In this document: positions 50,957 through 59,246 of the stretch, in pieces
Layout of the letters: every line of letters starts with the position of its first letter
Numbering within the stretch: position 1 is the first letter of the stretch
DNA from: an uncultured Collinsella sp.
GTDB taxonomy: Bacteria > Actinomycetota > Coriobacteriia > Coriobacteriales > Coriobacteriaceae
Length of the DNA stretch: 64,000 bases
Direction of reading: 5' to 3'
Assembly: GCA_900541025.1 (NCBI GenBank)
Contig: UQIL01000008.1
Coordinates: forward strand, 1-64,000
Translations under genes and position numbers: made by a program
Notes under the pieces: model-generated
The model's input: the letters and a program-made list of their open reading frames with translations, nothing else
Told to the model about the DNA's origin: nothing
Database searches by the model: none

Positions 50957-52744
50957 CTACATCAGGCGCAGACTGACGTCCTTGAGCTGGGCGCCGCTAA
51001 CGGCACTCGGGGCGCCCGACATGAGGTCGGAGCCGCTGGCCGTCTTGGGGAACGCCATGACGTCGCGGATGGAGTCGGAACCGGTGAGCAGCATGCACAC
51101 GCGGTCCAGGCCCAGAGCAAAACCACCCATCGGGGGTGCACCAAACTTGAGCGCCTCCATGAGGAAGCCGAACTGCGACTCGGCTCGCTCCTCGGTGAAG
51201 CCCAGGAGCCTGAGCATAGACATCTGCATCTCGGCGTTGTGGATACGCATACCGCCGCCGCCGGCCTCAAAGCCGTCCATGACAAAGTCGTAGGTGCAGG
51301 AACCGGCCGCCAGCGGGTCGGCCTCGATCTTGGCGATGTCGGTCTCGGTCGGCAGCGTGAAGGGCTGATGCTCGGCAGCGTAGGCCTTGCGGTCCTCATC
51401 CCAGTGGAACAGCGGGAAGTTGACGACCCACAGGAAGTCGTGGCCCTCACGCTTGATCTCGAGCGCGTTGGCCATGTGGGAACGCATACCGCCCAGGATC
51501 TCGTCAGAGAGCAGGCGCGGGCCGGCGGCGAACATCACGAGGTCGCCAGGCTCGACGTCCATGCGCTCGCGCAGAGCCGCCATCTCCTCGTCCGAGAAGA
51601 ACTTGACGATGGGGCTGTTGATGGAGCCGTCCTCGCGGAAGGCGATCCAGGCCAGGCCCTTGGCGCCAAACGTGGAGGCCACGCCGGCGAGCTTATCGAT
51701 CTTGGCACGTGCCCAGGCGCCGGCGCCCTTGGCGTTGATGGCCTTGACGACAGAGCCCTCCTCGTTCGCGGCAGTCGCAAAGACCTTGAACTTGGAGTTG
51801 GCAAAGATGTCGGTCAGGTCGACCAGGTGCATACCATAGCGGGTATCGGGCTTGTCGGAGCCATAGGTGTCCATGGCCTCCCAGTAGTCCATGCGACGCA
51901 GCGGCGTGGGCATCTCGACACCCATGCGGCCGAAGGCATCGGACAGAACTTCCTCGAGCGCGCTCATGACGTCGTTCTGGTCCACGAAGGACATCTCGAT
52001 ATCGACCTGGGTGAACTCGGGCTGACGGTCGGCACGCAGGTCCTCGTCGCGGAAGCACTTGGCAACCTGGTAGTAGCGCTCGACGCCACCGACCATGAGC
52101 AGCTGCTTCAGGAGCTGCGGGGACTGCGGCAGGGCGTAGAAGTTACCCGGCTGAATACGGCTGGGAACGATGAAGTCGCGGGCGCCCTCGGGCGTGGACT
52201 TGAACAGGGAGGGTGTCTCGACCTCCATGAACTCACGGTTGTGCAGCGCCTCGCGAATGGCAAAGGTAAAGTCGGAGCGCAGCTTGAGGTTGGCCATCAT
52301 CTCGGGACGGCGGAGGTCCAGATAGCGATAGCGCAGGCGGGTGTCCTCGCTGGTCTCGATGCCGTCCTCGATCTGGAACGGCGGGGTGACGGACGTGTTG
52401 AGTACCTCGGCGTGGTCGGTCAGGACCTCGATCTCGCCGGTCGCGAGCTTGGTGTTGGTGGTCTCCTCGCCACGGGCGCGCACGACGCCATGAATCTTGA
52501 TGGGCCACTCGGGACGCATGGTCTCGGCGATCTTAAAGGCGTCGCCGTCGGAGTGCTCGGGGTCGAAGGTGAGCTGCGTGATGCCCTCGCGGTCGCGAAG
52601 GTCGCAGAAGATAAGGCCGCCGTGGTCGCGGCGACGGCTCACCCAACCGGTGAGGGTGACCTCTTCGCCCACGTTCTCGAAGCGAAGCTCGCCGCAGGTA
52701 CGGGTGTGCATGGAATGCTCATCGATGGGACGGGTCTGGCTCAT
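50957..52744 (-). CDS. aspS: Aspartyl-tRNA synthetase
   Basis: A 595-residue class II synthetase. It has the N-terminal OB fold (FENVGEEVTLTGWVSRRRDH), the catalytic domain with PQSPQLLKQLLMVGG, a bacterial GAD insertion, and class II motif 3 in GGFALGLDRVCMLL. Length is normal for the bacterial form. AAGGAGGAT lies ten bases ahead of the ATG. It is the standard housekeeping enzyme; no oddities were found. Confidence 0.97.
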   Translation of the reverse strand: MSQTRPIDEHSMHTRTCGELRFENVGEEVTLTGWVSRRRDHGGLIFCDLRDREGITQLTFDPEHSDGDAFKIAETMRPEWPIKIHGVVRARGEETTNTKLATGEIEVLTDHAEVLNTSVTPPFQIEDGIETSEDTRLRYRYLDLRRPEMMANLKLRSDFTFAIREALHNREFMEVETPSLFKSTPEGARDFIVPSRIQPGNFYALPQSPQLLKQLLMVGGVERYYQVAKCFRDEDLRADRQPEFTQVDIEMSFVDQNDVMSALEEVLSDAFGRMGVEMPTPLRRMDYWEAMDTYGSDKPDTRYGMHLVDLTDIFANSKFKVFATAANEEGSVVKAINAKGAGAWARAKIDKLAGVASTFGAKGLAWIAFREDGSINSPIVKFFSDEEMAALRERMDVEPGDLVMFAAGPRLLSDEILGGMRSHMANALEIKREGHDFLWVVNFPLFHWDEDRKAYAAEHQPFTLPTETDIAKIEADPLAAGSCTYDFVMDGFEAGGGGMRIHNAEMQMSMLRLLGFTEERAESQFGFLMEALKFGAPPMGGFALGLDRVCMLLTGSDSIRDVMAFPKTASGSDLMSGAPSAVSGAQLKDVSLRLM

Positions 52745-53000
52745 ACCAGTGATCCTCCTTTATGGATCTGTGCCGCCCCGTGTCGTTCCGGGCGGCGTCG
52801 TACAGATTTGCCCAGCCTGCGTAAACCGCGCAGCCAGACATGGCGTTCTATCTTATCGCACCCGCGTCGATGTGCCGCGAAAAAGTAGCTCTTGCCCAAA
52901 GACTTGACGGAGACGAAACAATTGACGCGGCCTGGCCGTCGCCAAGGCACGCCGCGTGCGACAATGTGCCCCAATACAACTGCACTCGGAAAGGCCCGCC

Positions 53001-53636
53001 ATGACTGCACGCCTCATCGTTATGGATATCGACTCCACGCTCATCAACCAGGAAGTCATCGACCTGTTGGGCGAGGAAGCCGGCGTGGGCGAGCAAGTTG
53101 CACGGATCACCGAACGCGCCATGCGCGGCGAGCTTGACTTTAAGCAGGCGCTCGAGGAGCGCGTGGGGCTGCTTGCCGGCTTGGACGAGAGCGTGTTCGA
53201 GCGCACCTTTGCGCGCGTGACGTTTACCCCCGGCGCGCTGGAGCTTGTGCGCTCGGCGCACAGCAAGGGCTGGAAGGTCGGCGTGGTAAGCGGTGGCTTC
53301 CACGAGGTCGCCGACAAGATCGTAGCCGCCGCGGGCATCGATTTTTGCCTGGCCAACCGCCTGGAAGTCGTGGATGGCAAGCTCACCGGTAAGCTGGCGG
53401 CAGACATCGTGACCAAGGAGTCCAAGCTCATCCAGCTGCTGGACTGGGCGGTTGAGTGCGGTGTCGATATGGCCCACACCGTCGCGATCGGCGACGGCGC
53501 CAACGACATCCCCATGATTCAGGCCGCGGGCACGGGCATCGCGTTTTGCGCCAAGCCCAAGACGCGCGAGGCCGCCCCGTTTGCCATCGACGAGCGCAAC
53601 CTGATGCTCGCCATGGACATCATCCTGCGCGACTAG
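53001..53636 (+). CDS. serB: Phosphoserine phosphatase SerB
   Basis: A 211-residue HAD phosphatase that makes serine from O-phosphoserine. The nucleophile motif VMDIDSTLI (DxDxT) is at residues 7-15, GVVSGGFHEVADKI is motif II, and GDGANDIPMIQ is motif IV. The start is the ATG with GGAAAGG upstream; a longer reading to 52956 is not needed. It is compact, without an ACT domain. It is followed by a palindrome at 53676. Confidence 0.9.
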   Translation: MTARLIVMDIDSTLINQEVIDLLGEEAGVGEQVARITERAMRGELDFKQALEERVGLLAGLDESVFERTFARVTFTPGALELVRSAHSKGWKVGVVSGGFHEVADKIVAAAGIDFCLANRLEVVDGKLTGKLAADIVTKESKLIQLLDWAVECGVDMAHTVAIGDGANDIPMIQAAGTGIAFCAKPKTREAAPFAIDERNLMLAMDIILRD

Positions 53637-53675
53637 TCGATCCGTCTAACAACAGAATCAATTCCTCTATATCTA

Positions 53676-53709
53676 GTTTCCGAACAATTTTGTCTTAGTG
53701 TTCGGAAAC
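53676..53709. promoter_or_regulatory. 10-bp perfect inverted repeat between serB and larB
   Basis: GTTTCCGAAC and GTTCGGAAAC flank a 14-base AT-rich spacer that contains TTTTGTCTTAGT. It may be an operator of the lar genes or a terminator for serB, 40 bases after its stop; no good T-tract follows. Confidence 0.4.
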
Positions 53710-53752
53710 TTGCCCTTGAGTGCTAGACTTTGCACCGTCGAAGGGAACATAT

Positions 53753-54535
53753 ATGGATAAGCGAGATCTTGAGCAATTGCTGAGCGATGTTGCCGACGGA
53801 GCAGTCGCCCCGGCAGTCGCCCTCACGCGCATCCAGACGGCGCCGACCGCCGATCTGGGTTTTGCGCAGCTCGATCTTTCGCGCGGGGTGCGCCAGGGAG
53901 CCGGCGAGGTTGTCTACGGCGCCGGTAAAACCGCCGAGCAGATTGCCGCCATTATCAAAACGCTGCGCGATGCCGGCCAGGAGCACATCCTGGTCACGCG
54001 CCTGGACGTCGAAAAGGCAGCCCGCACCTCGGAGCTCCTCGACAACGGCATCGACCTGGGATATGCCCCGGACGCACAGCTCGCCCTCGTGGGCGGTAAG
54101 CCCTCCCCTACCGGCAACGGACGCATCGTCGTCGCCTGCGCCGGCACGAGCGACTTACCCGTCGCCGAGGAAGCCGCGTTGACGGCCGAGTTCTATGGCA
54201 ACGAGGTCGACCGCCTCTACGACGTAGGCGTCGCCGGCCTGCACCGCTTGCTCGCTCATGCCGAGGAACTTGCCCAGGCGCAGGTGGTCATCGCCATCGC
54301 CGGCATGGAGGGCGCGCTGGCGAGCGTTATCGGCGGTCTGGTGAGCTGTCCGGTCATCGCCGTTCCCACCAGCGTGGGCTACGGCGCAAGTTTTGGTGGC
54401 GTAGCCGCGCTGCTCGCCATGCTCAACTCCTGCGCCAGCGGCGTTTCGGTCGTCAATATCGACAACGGCTTTGGTGCCGCCTACCAGGCAAGTCTTATCA
54501 ATCATTTGAGCGCCGGCACAACCCGCGCCCGTTAA
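53753..54535 (+). CDS. larB: Nickel pincer cofactor biosynthesis protein LarB
   Basis: A 260-residue enzyme that carboxylates and hydrolyses nicotinic acid adenine dinucleotide at the start of pincer-cofactor synthesis. The C-terminal half is AIR-carboxylase (PurE)-like with VVIAIAGMEGALASVIGGLV and GYGASFGGVAALL. Start at 53753 has AAGGGA six bases ahead. It precedes larC by 10 bases. Length (about 250) and motifs fit LarB. Confidence 0.93.
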   Translation: MDKRDLEQLLSDVADGAVAPAVALTRIQTAPTADLGFAQLDLSRGVRQGAGEVVYGAGKTAEQIAAIIKTLRDAGQEHILVTRLDVEKAARTSELLDNGIDLGYAPDAQLALVGGKPSPTGNGRIVVACAGTSDLPVAEEAALTAEFYGNEVDRLYDVGVAGLHRLLAHAEELAQAQVVIAIAGMEGALASVIGGLVSCPVIAVPTSVGYGASFGGVAALLAMLNSCASGVSVVNIDNGFGAAYQASLINHLSAGTTRAR

Positions 54536-54545
54536 GGAGCATTCC

Positions 54546-55463
54546 ATGTCCAACCATCAGCACACGCTTATCATCGACGGCACCTCGGGCATCAGCGGCG
54601 ATATGACCGTCGCGGCCCTGCTCGACCTGGGCGCCAGCGAGGAGCGCCTGCGCGAACAGCTCGCCACGCTGCCGGTCGACGGCTTTACGATCGCCGTGAC
54701 GCGCGTAAACAAGCATGGCATCGACGCCTGCGACTTTGACGTCCAGCTTGCAGAGGAGCTCGAGAACCACGATCACGATATGGCCTGGCTCTACGGCAAC
54801 GAAGAAGCTGCCGAGCACACGCACGAGCATGAGCACCACCATCATGACCATGGCGGGCATGAGCACGAACACTGCCACGAACATGATCATGAGGCCCACG
54901 GCCATGGCCACGAGGGTCATCATCACGTCCACCACCATCACCACCGTTCTTTGGCGGACGTCACCGCCATCATCGACGGCTCGCAGCTAGGCGATGGCGC
55001 CAAGCGTCGTGCCCTCGCCATTTTTTCTGTACTCGCTGCTGCCGAGGCCAAGGCTCACGGCAAAACGCCCGACACCGTCCTGTTTCACGAGGTGGGCGCC
55101 GTCGACTCCATTGTCGACGTCTGCTCCGTTGCCATCTGCCTCGATGACCTGGGTATTGAGGATATCGTGGTTGGGTCGCTCTCCGAGGGCCACGGAACCA
55201 TCCGCTGCGCCCACGGTCTCATGCCCATTCCCGTCCCCGCTGTCGTCAACCTGTGCCAAGCGGGCAATATCGCCCTCACGCCCGCGCCGGTCGTCGGCGA
55301 GCTCGTGACGCCCACGGGCGCCGCCATCGTCACCGCGCTGCGCACGTCCGACCAACTGCCCTCACGCTACCGCATCGAAGCCGTCGGCTACGGCGCCGGT
55401 AAGCGCCCCTACGAGGGCTGCTCCGGCACGCTCCGTTGTCTCCTCGTTGACGAGGACGCATAG
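54546..55463 (+). CDS. larC: LarC N-terminal half (LarC1-like) with His-rich loop
   Basis: A 305-residue protein that matches the first part of LarC, which inserts nickel into the pincer cofactor. Visible parts: FIIDG-type start LIIDGTSGISGDMTVAALLD, FHEVGAVDSIVDV and TPTGAAIVTALR. A loop at about 75-135 is almost all His, Glu, Asp and Gly, likely to bind nickel. It stops at CLLVDEDA, where full LarC (about 420 residues) continues into LarC2, and the next gene begins at once. In Lactobacillus plantarum LarC1 and LarC2 are joined by a frameshift, but no LarC2 reading is found here. Confidence 0.85.
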   Translation: MSNHQHTLIIDGTSGISGDMTVAALLDLGASEERLREQLATLPVDGFTIAVTRVNKHGIDACDFDVQLAEELENHDHDMAWLYGNEEAAEHTHEHEHHHHDHGGHEHEHCHEHDHEAHGHGHEGHHHVHHHHHRSLADVTAIIDGSQLGDGAKRRALAIFSVLAAAEAKAHGKTPDTVLFHEVGAVDSIVDVCSVAICLDDLGIEDIVVGSLSEGHGTIRCAHGLMPIPVPAVVNLCQAGNIALTPAPVVGELVTPTGAAIVTALRTSDQLPSRYRIEAVGYGAGKRPYEGCSGTLRCLLVDEDA

Positions 55464-55465
55464 CC

Positions 55466-56005
55466 ATGGATGCCCGCAAGGCCAAAAGCCGCGCCGCGAT
55501 CGTCGCGGCGTTCTCCGAGCTGCTACGCGAAGAGGACTACGGCAAGATCACCGTCGGCGACATCATCGCGCGCGCCCACGTAGGCCGCGCGACATTCTAC
55601 GGCCTCTTTAAGAGCAAAGACGACCTACTGTCCGAGCTCGTGAGCGACATCTGCACCCACGCCCTCGACGACGATGGCACACCGCTCGACGACCCACTCG
55701 TGCAGGTCGAGCATATCCTCAACAACCTCTGGGAACGCCGTCAGGGCGTTCGAGCCCTCGTAGCCGGCGCCGGCTCGCGCGTCTTCGCCGACTGTCTCCG
55801 CAAGACCATCATGTCACGAGCAGCCGAAACCGTCCCCGCCGACCCCACAGGCCCCGCCGGCACCATGGACCGCAGCTTCTTACTACACCACATAGCCTCA
55901 AGCTTCGTAGCCACCGTCCAATGGTGGGCCTGGCACAACTTCCAAGCAGACAAAACCGACATAGCAAAAGACTACCTCTCAGCCATAAAGCCCCTCTTCA
56001 ACTAA
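55466..56005 (+). CDS. TetR-family transcriptional regulator of the lar locus
   Basis: A 179-residue regulator with the N-terminal helix-turn-helix KITVGDIIARAHVGRATFYG and an all-helical C-terminal part. It begins 2 bases after the larC stop codon, so it is in the larB-larC operon and probably controls lar expression. In L. plantarum the lar genes use a Crp-type regulator, so this control would be different. The ligand is unknown. Confidence 0.88.
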   Translation: MDARKAKSRAAIVAAFSELLREEDYGKITVGDIIARAHVGRATFYGLFKSKDDLLSELVSDICTHALDDDGTPLDDPLVQVEHILNNLWERRQGVRALVAGAGSRVFADCLRKTIMSRAAETVPADPTGPAGTMDRSFLLHHIASSFVATVQWWAWHNFQADKTDIAKDYLSAIKPLFN

Positions 56006-56161
56006 GTAAGAAGCTCATCCCAAAGTTCCGCCCCAACCCAAAGCACAATCCATCCCAAAGTATCGACAACAGCCCAACGCCCCTACCAGTAACAAGCCCC
56101 TCCCATCCAAATTCAGATACATATGTTGGGTTGCTTGTACGAACGCAACAAAGACCCCGCA

Positions 56162-56286
56162 GCTGACCGCATGGGGTAACTTCCCAGCGCATTCCGCAGG
56201 ACGCAAAAAGGCTCGCCGCACGAAGTGCGCAGCGAGCCTTTTTGCATGTCCGAGGACGCGCTGGGAAGTTACCCCATGCGGTCAGC
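56162..56286. repeat. Nested palindrome element 1 (3' of larD)
   Basis: Outer arms 56162-56190 and 56258-56286 are a perfect 29-bp inverted repeat. Inside is a terminator-like hairpin (GCAAAAAGGCTCGC/GCGAGCCTTTTTGC). Between them lie ATTCCGCA and GAGGAC on the two sides, with a GGAC/GTCC helix next to the inner stem. Element 2 has the same loop. It starts 22 bases after the larD stop codon on the minus strand and is about 155 bases beyond the tetR stop on the + strand. Confidence 0.8.
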
Positions 56287-56307
56287 GGACAACTATGTAG
56301 CCTCAAA

Positions 56308-57039
56308 CTAGAACATGCCCAAGAAACCGTGCACAAACAGCGCGGCCAGAGCAGCACCGACAAACGGCGCGATGCCAGGAACGAGCAGGCCGTACTTCCA
56401 GTTGTTGTCAGCCTTGTTCTTGATCGGCAGCACCTGATAGGCCATGCGAGGACCAAGGTCACGTGCCTGGTTCATGGCGAAGCCGGTGATGCCGCCCATG
56501 CCCATGCCAACGGCCCAAACGATCAGGCCGACGCAGATGGCCAGCATCAGGACGTTCTCGCCAGCACGGTTAGCAGCAGCAAGGATGGCGCTGATGAACA
56601 CAAAAGTGCAGATAGCCTCGCAGAAGAAGTTGCGGGCATAGTTCGTACCCTCGGTGGTGGGGTTGGTCGAGAAGATATTGCGCTGGGCAATGGGATCGAC
56701 GACACCATCGGAAGCCTTGAACTCATCGGCATACATCAACCACGCGATCACGGCACCCGCAAAGCCGCCGAGCATATCGGCAATCATGAAGGGAATGCAG
56801 CTGCTCCACGGCACCAGGCCTACGATGCACTGGGCAAGCACCATGGCGGGGTTCATGCACACGGCGCCGCCAAAGATAAACAGAGCAACCGAGATGCCAA
56901 AAGACCAGGTGGTGATGGCAAACATGTGGCCGGAGCCCTGATACTTGGTGCCCTTAAGCACGGTATCGCAGTGCACGCCCACGCCAAAGATGATCATGAG
57001 GGCCGTTGCGCCGAATTCGCAGAGGAGTTTGGTAAGCAT
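56308..57039 (-). CDS. larD: Aquaglyceroporin-type channel LarD
   Basis: A 243-residue MIP-family channel with six membrane helices and two half-helix loops. The first NPA is intact (VCMNPAMVLAQ); the second is NQA (FAMNQARDLGPR), a change at the pore. The DLGPR end of loop E is typical of glycerol facilitators. LarD of L. plantarum is a lactic-acid channel, and this gene follows larA by 50 bases, so a lactate role is likely. It could also carry glycerol. Confidence 0.88.
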   Translation of the reverse strand: MLTKLLCEFGATALMIIFGVGVHCDTVLKGTKYQGSGHMFAITTWSFGISVALFIFGGAVCMNPAMVLAQCIVGLVPWSSCIPFMIADMLGGFAGAVIAWLMYADEFKASDGVVDPIAQRNIFSTNPTTEGTNYARNFFCEAICTFVFISAILAAANRAGENVLMLAICVGLIVWAVGMGMGGITGFAMNQARDLGPRMAYQVLPIKNKADNNWKYGLLVPGIAPFVGAALAALFVHGFLGMF

Positions 57040-57088
57040 AAAACCTTATCTTTCTTGTCGGTTATAAACGATTCGTTTAGGCCGCGTA

Positions 57089-58366
57089 CTAGTGCTGAGC
57101 GACGACAACGCCCAGGCCATCGGGAATGACGGCCACCTTGGCATCGGCACCCTTCATCTCAAAGGCGAGCTTGAGCGCCTCCTCGATAGTGTTGACCGGC
57201 GTCATGTGCATATCCTTGAGCATCTGGTGATCACACAGGTCGGTGACCATAATCACAGGGTGATGCGCCAGGATGCGGGCGAAAATCTGGCTCGTCCACT
57301 GGTCGGGCAGGGTCTCGTCCTTAGGACGGTCGATGCAGGCGCGCTCAAACTCTGCCGGATCATTGTCGGCGATGTTGTGATAGAAGCCCTCGCCACCGTG
57401 ACCGTCGGCACAACCGGCGACATCGATGATCACGCCGCCCTCGGGAAGTGTGGCCTCTGCAGAGCACATGCCCTTCACGGCCTGATAGATGTTCTGGTCG
57501 AGCGGGTAGCCGCCGTTGGTGGTAATGGCAATCTCGCACTCGACGGGCTCAACGCCGGCAAGGCTCTTCACGAACTCGCAGCCAGCCTCGTGCGCCTTGT
57601 GGATGTCGCCGGCAAAGGAGCCGATGACCTCGTGCTTGCCGTTGAGCACCACGTTGAGCACAAAGGCAAGGTGAGCCATCTCGGCAGCGGCAAACATGTC
57701 CTCGCTCACGTGGTTGTGGCACAGGTTGCCGGCACGCGAATGGGAATCGTTCACAAACTGACCGTTGTGGTTGTACATGATGGTCTTGTAGCTGGCGATG
57801 CCAGGCAGGACGGACTTGCGGCTACCAGAGAAACCGGCAAAGAAGTGCGGCTCAATAAAGCCCTCGGCAAGCAGCAGATCGCAATCGGCGGCAATCTTGT
57901 TGATGATGCACTCGCCACCAGAAGGCAGGGTGCCGATCTTTTTCATCATGCTGTCGTCAGTCGCGACGTGCATAACGATTTCCTCGTTGGCAACGATCTC
58001 CTCGCCGTACTTGTTGACGAGTTCCTCATGCGTCGACGGACGATGCATACCCGTAGCAACCAAAATGCGCACGCGAGCCTCGGGCGCAGCGGAATGGATG
58101 TGATGCAGCAGAATAGGCATCGTCACACGCGAGGGAACGGGACGCGTATGGTCGGAGCTAATGATGACGATATCCTTCTTGCCAGCACAAAGCTCCTCGA
58201 GCGACGGCGAGCCATAAGGGTTGGCAAGCGACTCATCTACCAGCTCTTCCTGCGATTTCGTGGTCTTAAACTCGTTTTGATGACCTTCCATCACACCCGC
58301 GAAGTTCTTATCCTCGAGCTCCAGATGCAACGTCTTGTGGTCAAACGGCAGTTCACATTCAAACAA
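57089..58366 (-). CDS. larA: Nickel-dependent lactate racemase LarA
   Basis: A 425-residue enzyme that interconverts D- and L-lactate using a nickel pincer cofactor bound to a lysine. By the L. plantarum numbering all key residues fall in the same positions: D72, R75, H108 (VATGMH), H174 (IEPH), K184 (GSRK) and H200 (YNH). The start is a TTG at 58366, preceded by GAAGAGGG; an in-frame TGA lies just upstream and no ATG is available. The larB-larC pair converges on it from the left. The upstream region has direct repeats and a hairpin. Confidence 0.95.
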   Translation of the reverse strand: MFECELPFDHKTLHLELEDKNFAGVMEGHQNEFKTTKSQEELVDESLANPYGSPSLEELCAGKKDIVIISSDHTRPVPSRVTMPILLHHIHSAAPEARVRILVATGMHRPSTHEELVNKYGEEIVANEEIVMHVATDDSMMKKIGTLPSGGECIINKIAADCDLLLAEGFIEPHFFAGFSGSRKSVLPGIASYKTIMYNHNGQFVNDSHSRAGNLCHNHVSEDMFAAAEMAHLAFVLNVVLNGKHEVIGSFAGDIHKAHEAGCEFVKSLAGVEPVECEIAITTNGGYPLDQNIYQAVKGMCSAEATLPEGGVIIDVAGCADGHGGEGFYHNIADNDPAEFERACIDRPKDETLPDQWTSQIFARILAHHPVIMVTDLCDHQMLKDMHMTPVNTIEEALKLAFEMKGADAKVAVIPDGLGVVVAQH

Positions 58367-58494
58367 TGACGAGCGCCCTCTTCCTTTTCAACTGACACAC
58401 TAGATAAACCGTTGGAAGGATACGCCGCTCACCGAAAAACACCACCGTCCACCGACTCATTAACACAACGTTCATATTTGACCCACAACAAAAC

Positions 58495-58522
58495 GGCCGC
58501 GACCCCAAACGGAACCGCGGCC
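58495..58522 (-). terminator. Hairpin in the larA leader (possible attenuator)
   Basis: GGCCGCGACCCC...CGCGGCC. On the minus strand it is followed by GTTTTGTTG, terminator-like, about 130 bases before larA. It could stop a short leader transcript or end an unseen RNA. Confidence 0.4.
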
Positions 58523-58605
58523 GCCTGTCAAAGACACTATAGACAGGATGATTTACGCAGCGCCGAGGCAAACATCTAGTCCGAGACGTACGCACGTAAG
58601 CCATT

Positions 58606-58634
58606 TTGCATAAATTCGTTAATTAATTGCATAA
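58606..58634. promoter_or_regulatory. Direct repeats upstream of larA
   Basis: TTGCATAA occurs at 58606-58613 and 58627-58634, a 21-bp (two-turn) spacing, in an AT-rich stretch. It may be a tandem regulator site. Confidence 0.35.
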
Positions 58635-59101
58635 GATGGCGCATGGATTTCTGGCCATAACTGGGTAGTACCCTCCGGAGCGTGCATTTTTGCGAGTATT
58701 CAGCATCGCGGGATAAGATTTTGGTGCCAAAAATCTTTCAAAAGGTAGATAGTCCTCATGACTCGACCCATCTGGATAGCATGCGGCGAGAAACCAGCCA
58801 TATATGATCGTCGCCAAAGCCCAATCGTCGTGCAAAAGCATCAACAAAGGCAGCGAAAGCCGGCTATGGCCTTATGCATCAATCTTTGGCTGCTGAAAAC
58901 TCCGTTTTTTGCACGTCGCCCCAAGCACCACCCTCACCCAGCGGCTGATCCGCCGAAGACCGGACATCGCAGGGCCCGCCATCAGTTTACTTTTAGGCAC
59001 ACTCCGCAGGACGCAAGAAGCCCTCGCCGCACTCCACGCTATGCGCGAAGCGCGCCTTATTCCCTTTAGCTTTAATCCCAGAAGACCGAGGACGAAGGGA
59101 T

Positions 59102-59218
59102 CCGATGGGTTTCCCTCTGAATGCACTCCGCAGCACGAAGCCCCCTTATCCGCAGCTCCGAAGGAGCAGGATAAGGGGGCTTCAAGTGCGAGGACGCATT
59201 CAGAGGGAAACCCATCGG
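59102..59218. repeat. Nested palindrome element 2 (3' of ppc)
   Basis: Outer arms 59102-59124 and 59196-59218 are a 23-bp perfect inverted repeat. Inner stem GAAGCCCCCTTATCC/GGATAAGGGGGCTTC with a further small hairpin GCTCC/GGAGC. The loop sides ACTCCGCA and GAGGAC match element 1. The helix next to the loop is GCAC/GTGC here and GGAC/GTCC in element 1. It begins 29 bases after the ppc stop codon on the minus strand. Confidence 0.8.
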
Positions 59219-59246
59219 GTCCCGGTGAGAGCCACAGGGCTATCGA

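Larger units (their letters stand above)
58367..59100. other. Intergenic region upstream of larA with few supported features
   Basis: No supported gene is present; a minus-strand reading of 74 codons (58623-58847) lacks a good ribosome site. It contains a hairpin (58495-58522), direct repeats (58606-58634), a near-palindrome AGATTTTGGTGCC (58716-58736) and, near 59001-59093, pieces of a nested-palindrome element (ACTCCGCAGGAC and CCGAGGAC). Confidence 0.5.

Noticed and set aside
8500..54944. Other long antisense frames (for example 40253-42547, 9058-10419 and 32007-33647 on the + strand)
   Set aside because: All lie opposite clear genes (feoB, PTS EIIBC, kdpB), lack ribosome sites and show no recognisable domain.
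54546..56005. Programmed frameshift joining LarC1 to LarC2
   Set aside because: The tetR gene begins 2 bases after the larC stop and its frame gives a good TetR protein; no LarC2-like reading was found in any frame.
58623..58847. A 74-codon minus-strand gene upstream of larA
   Set aside because: No ribosome site, no recognisable domain, and the sequence reads like a regulatory region.
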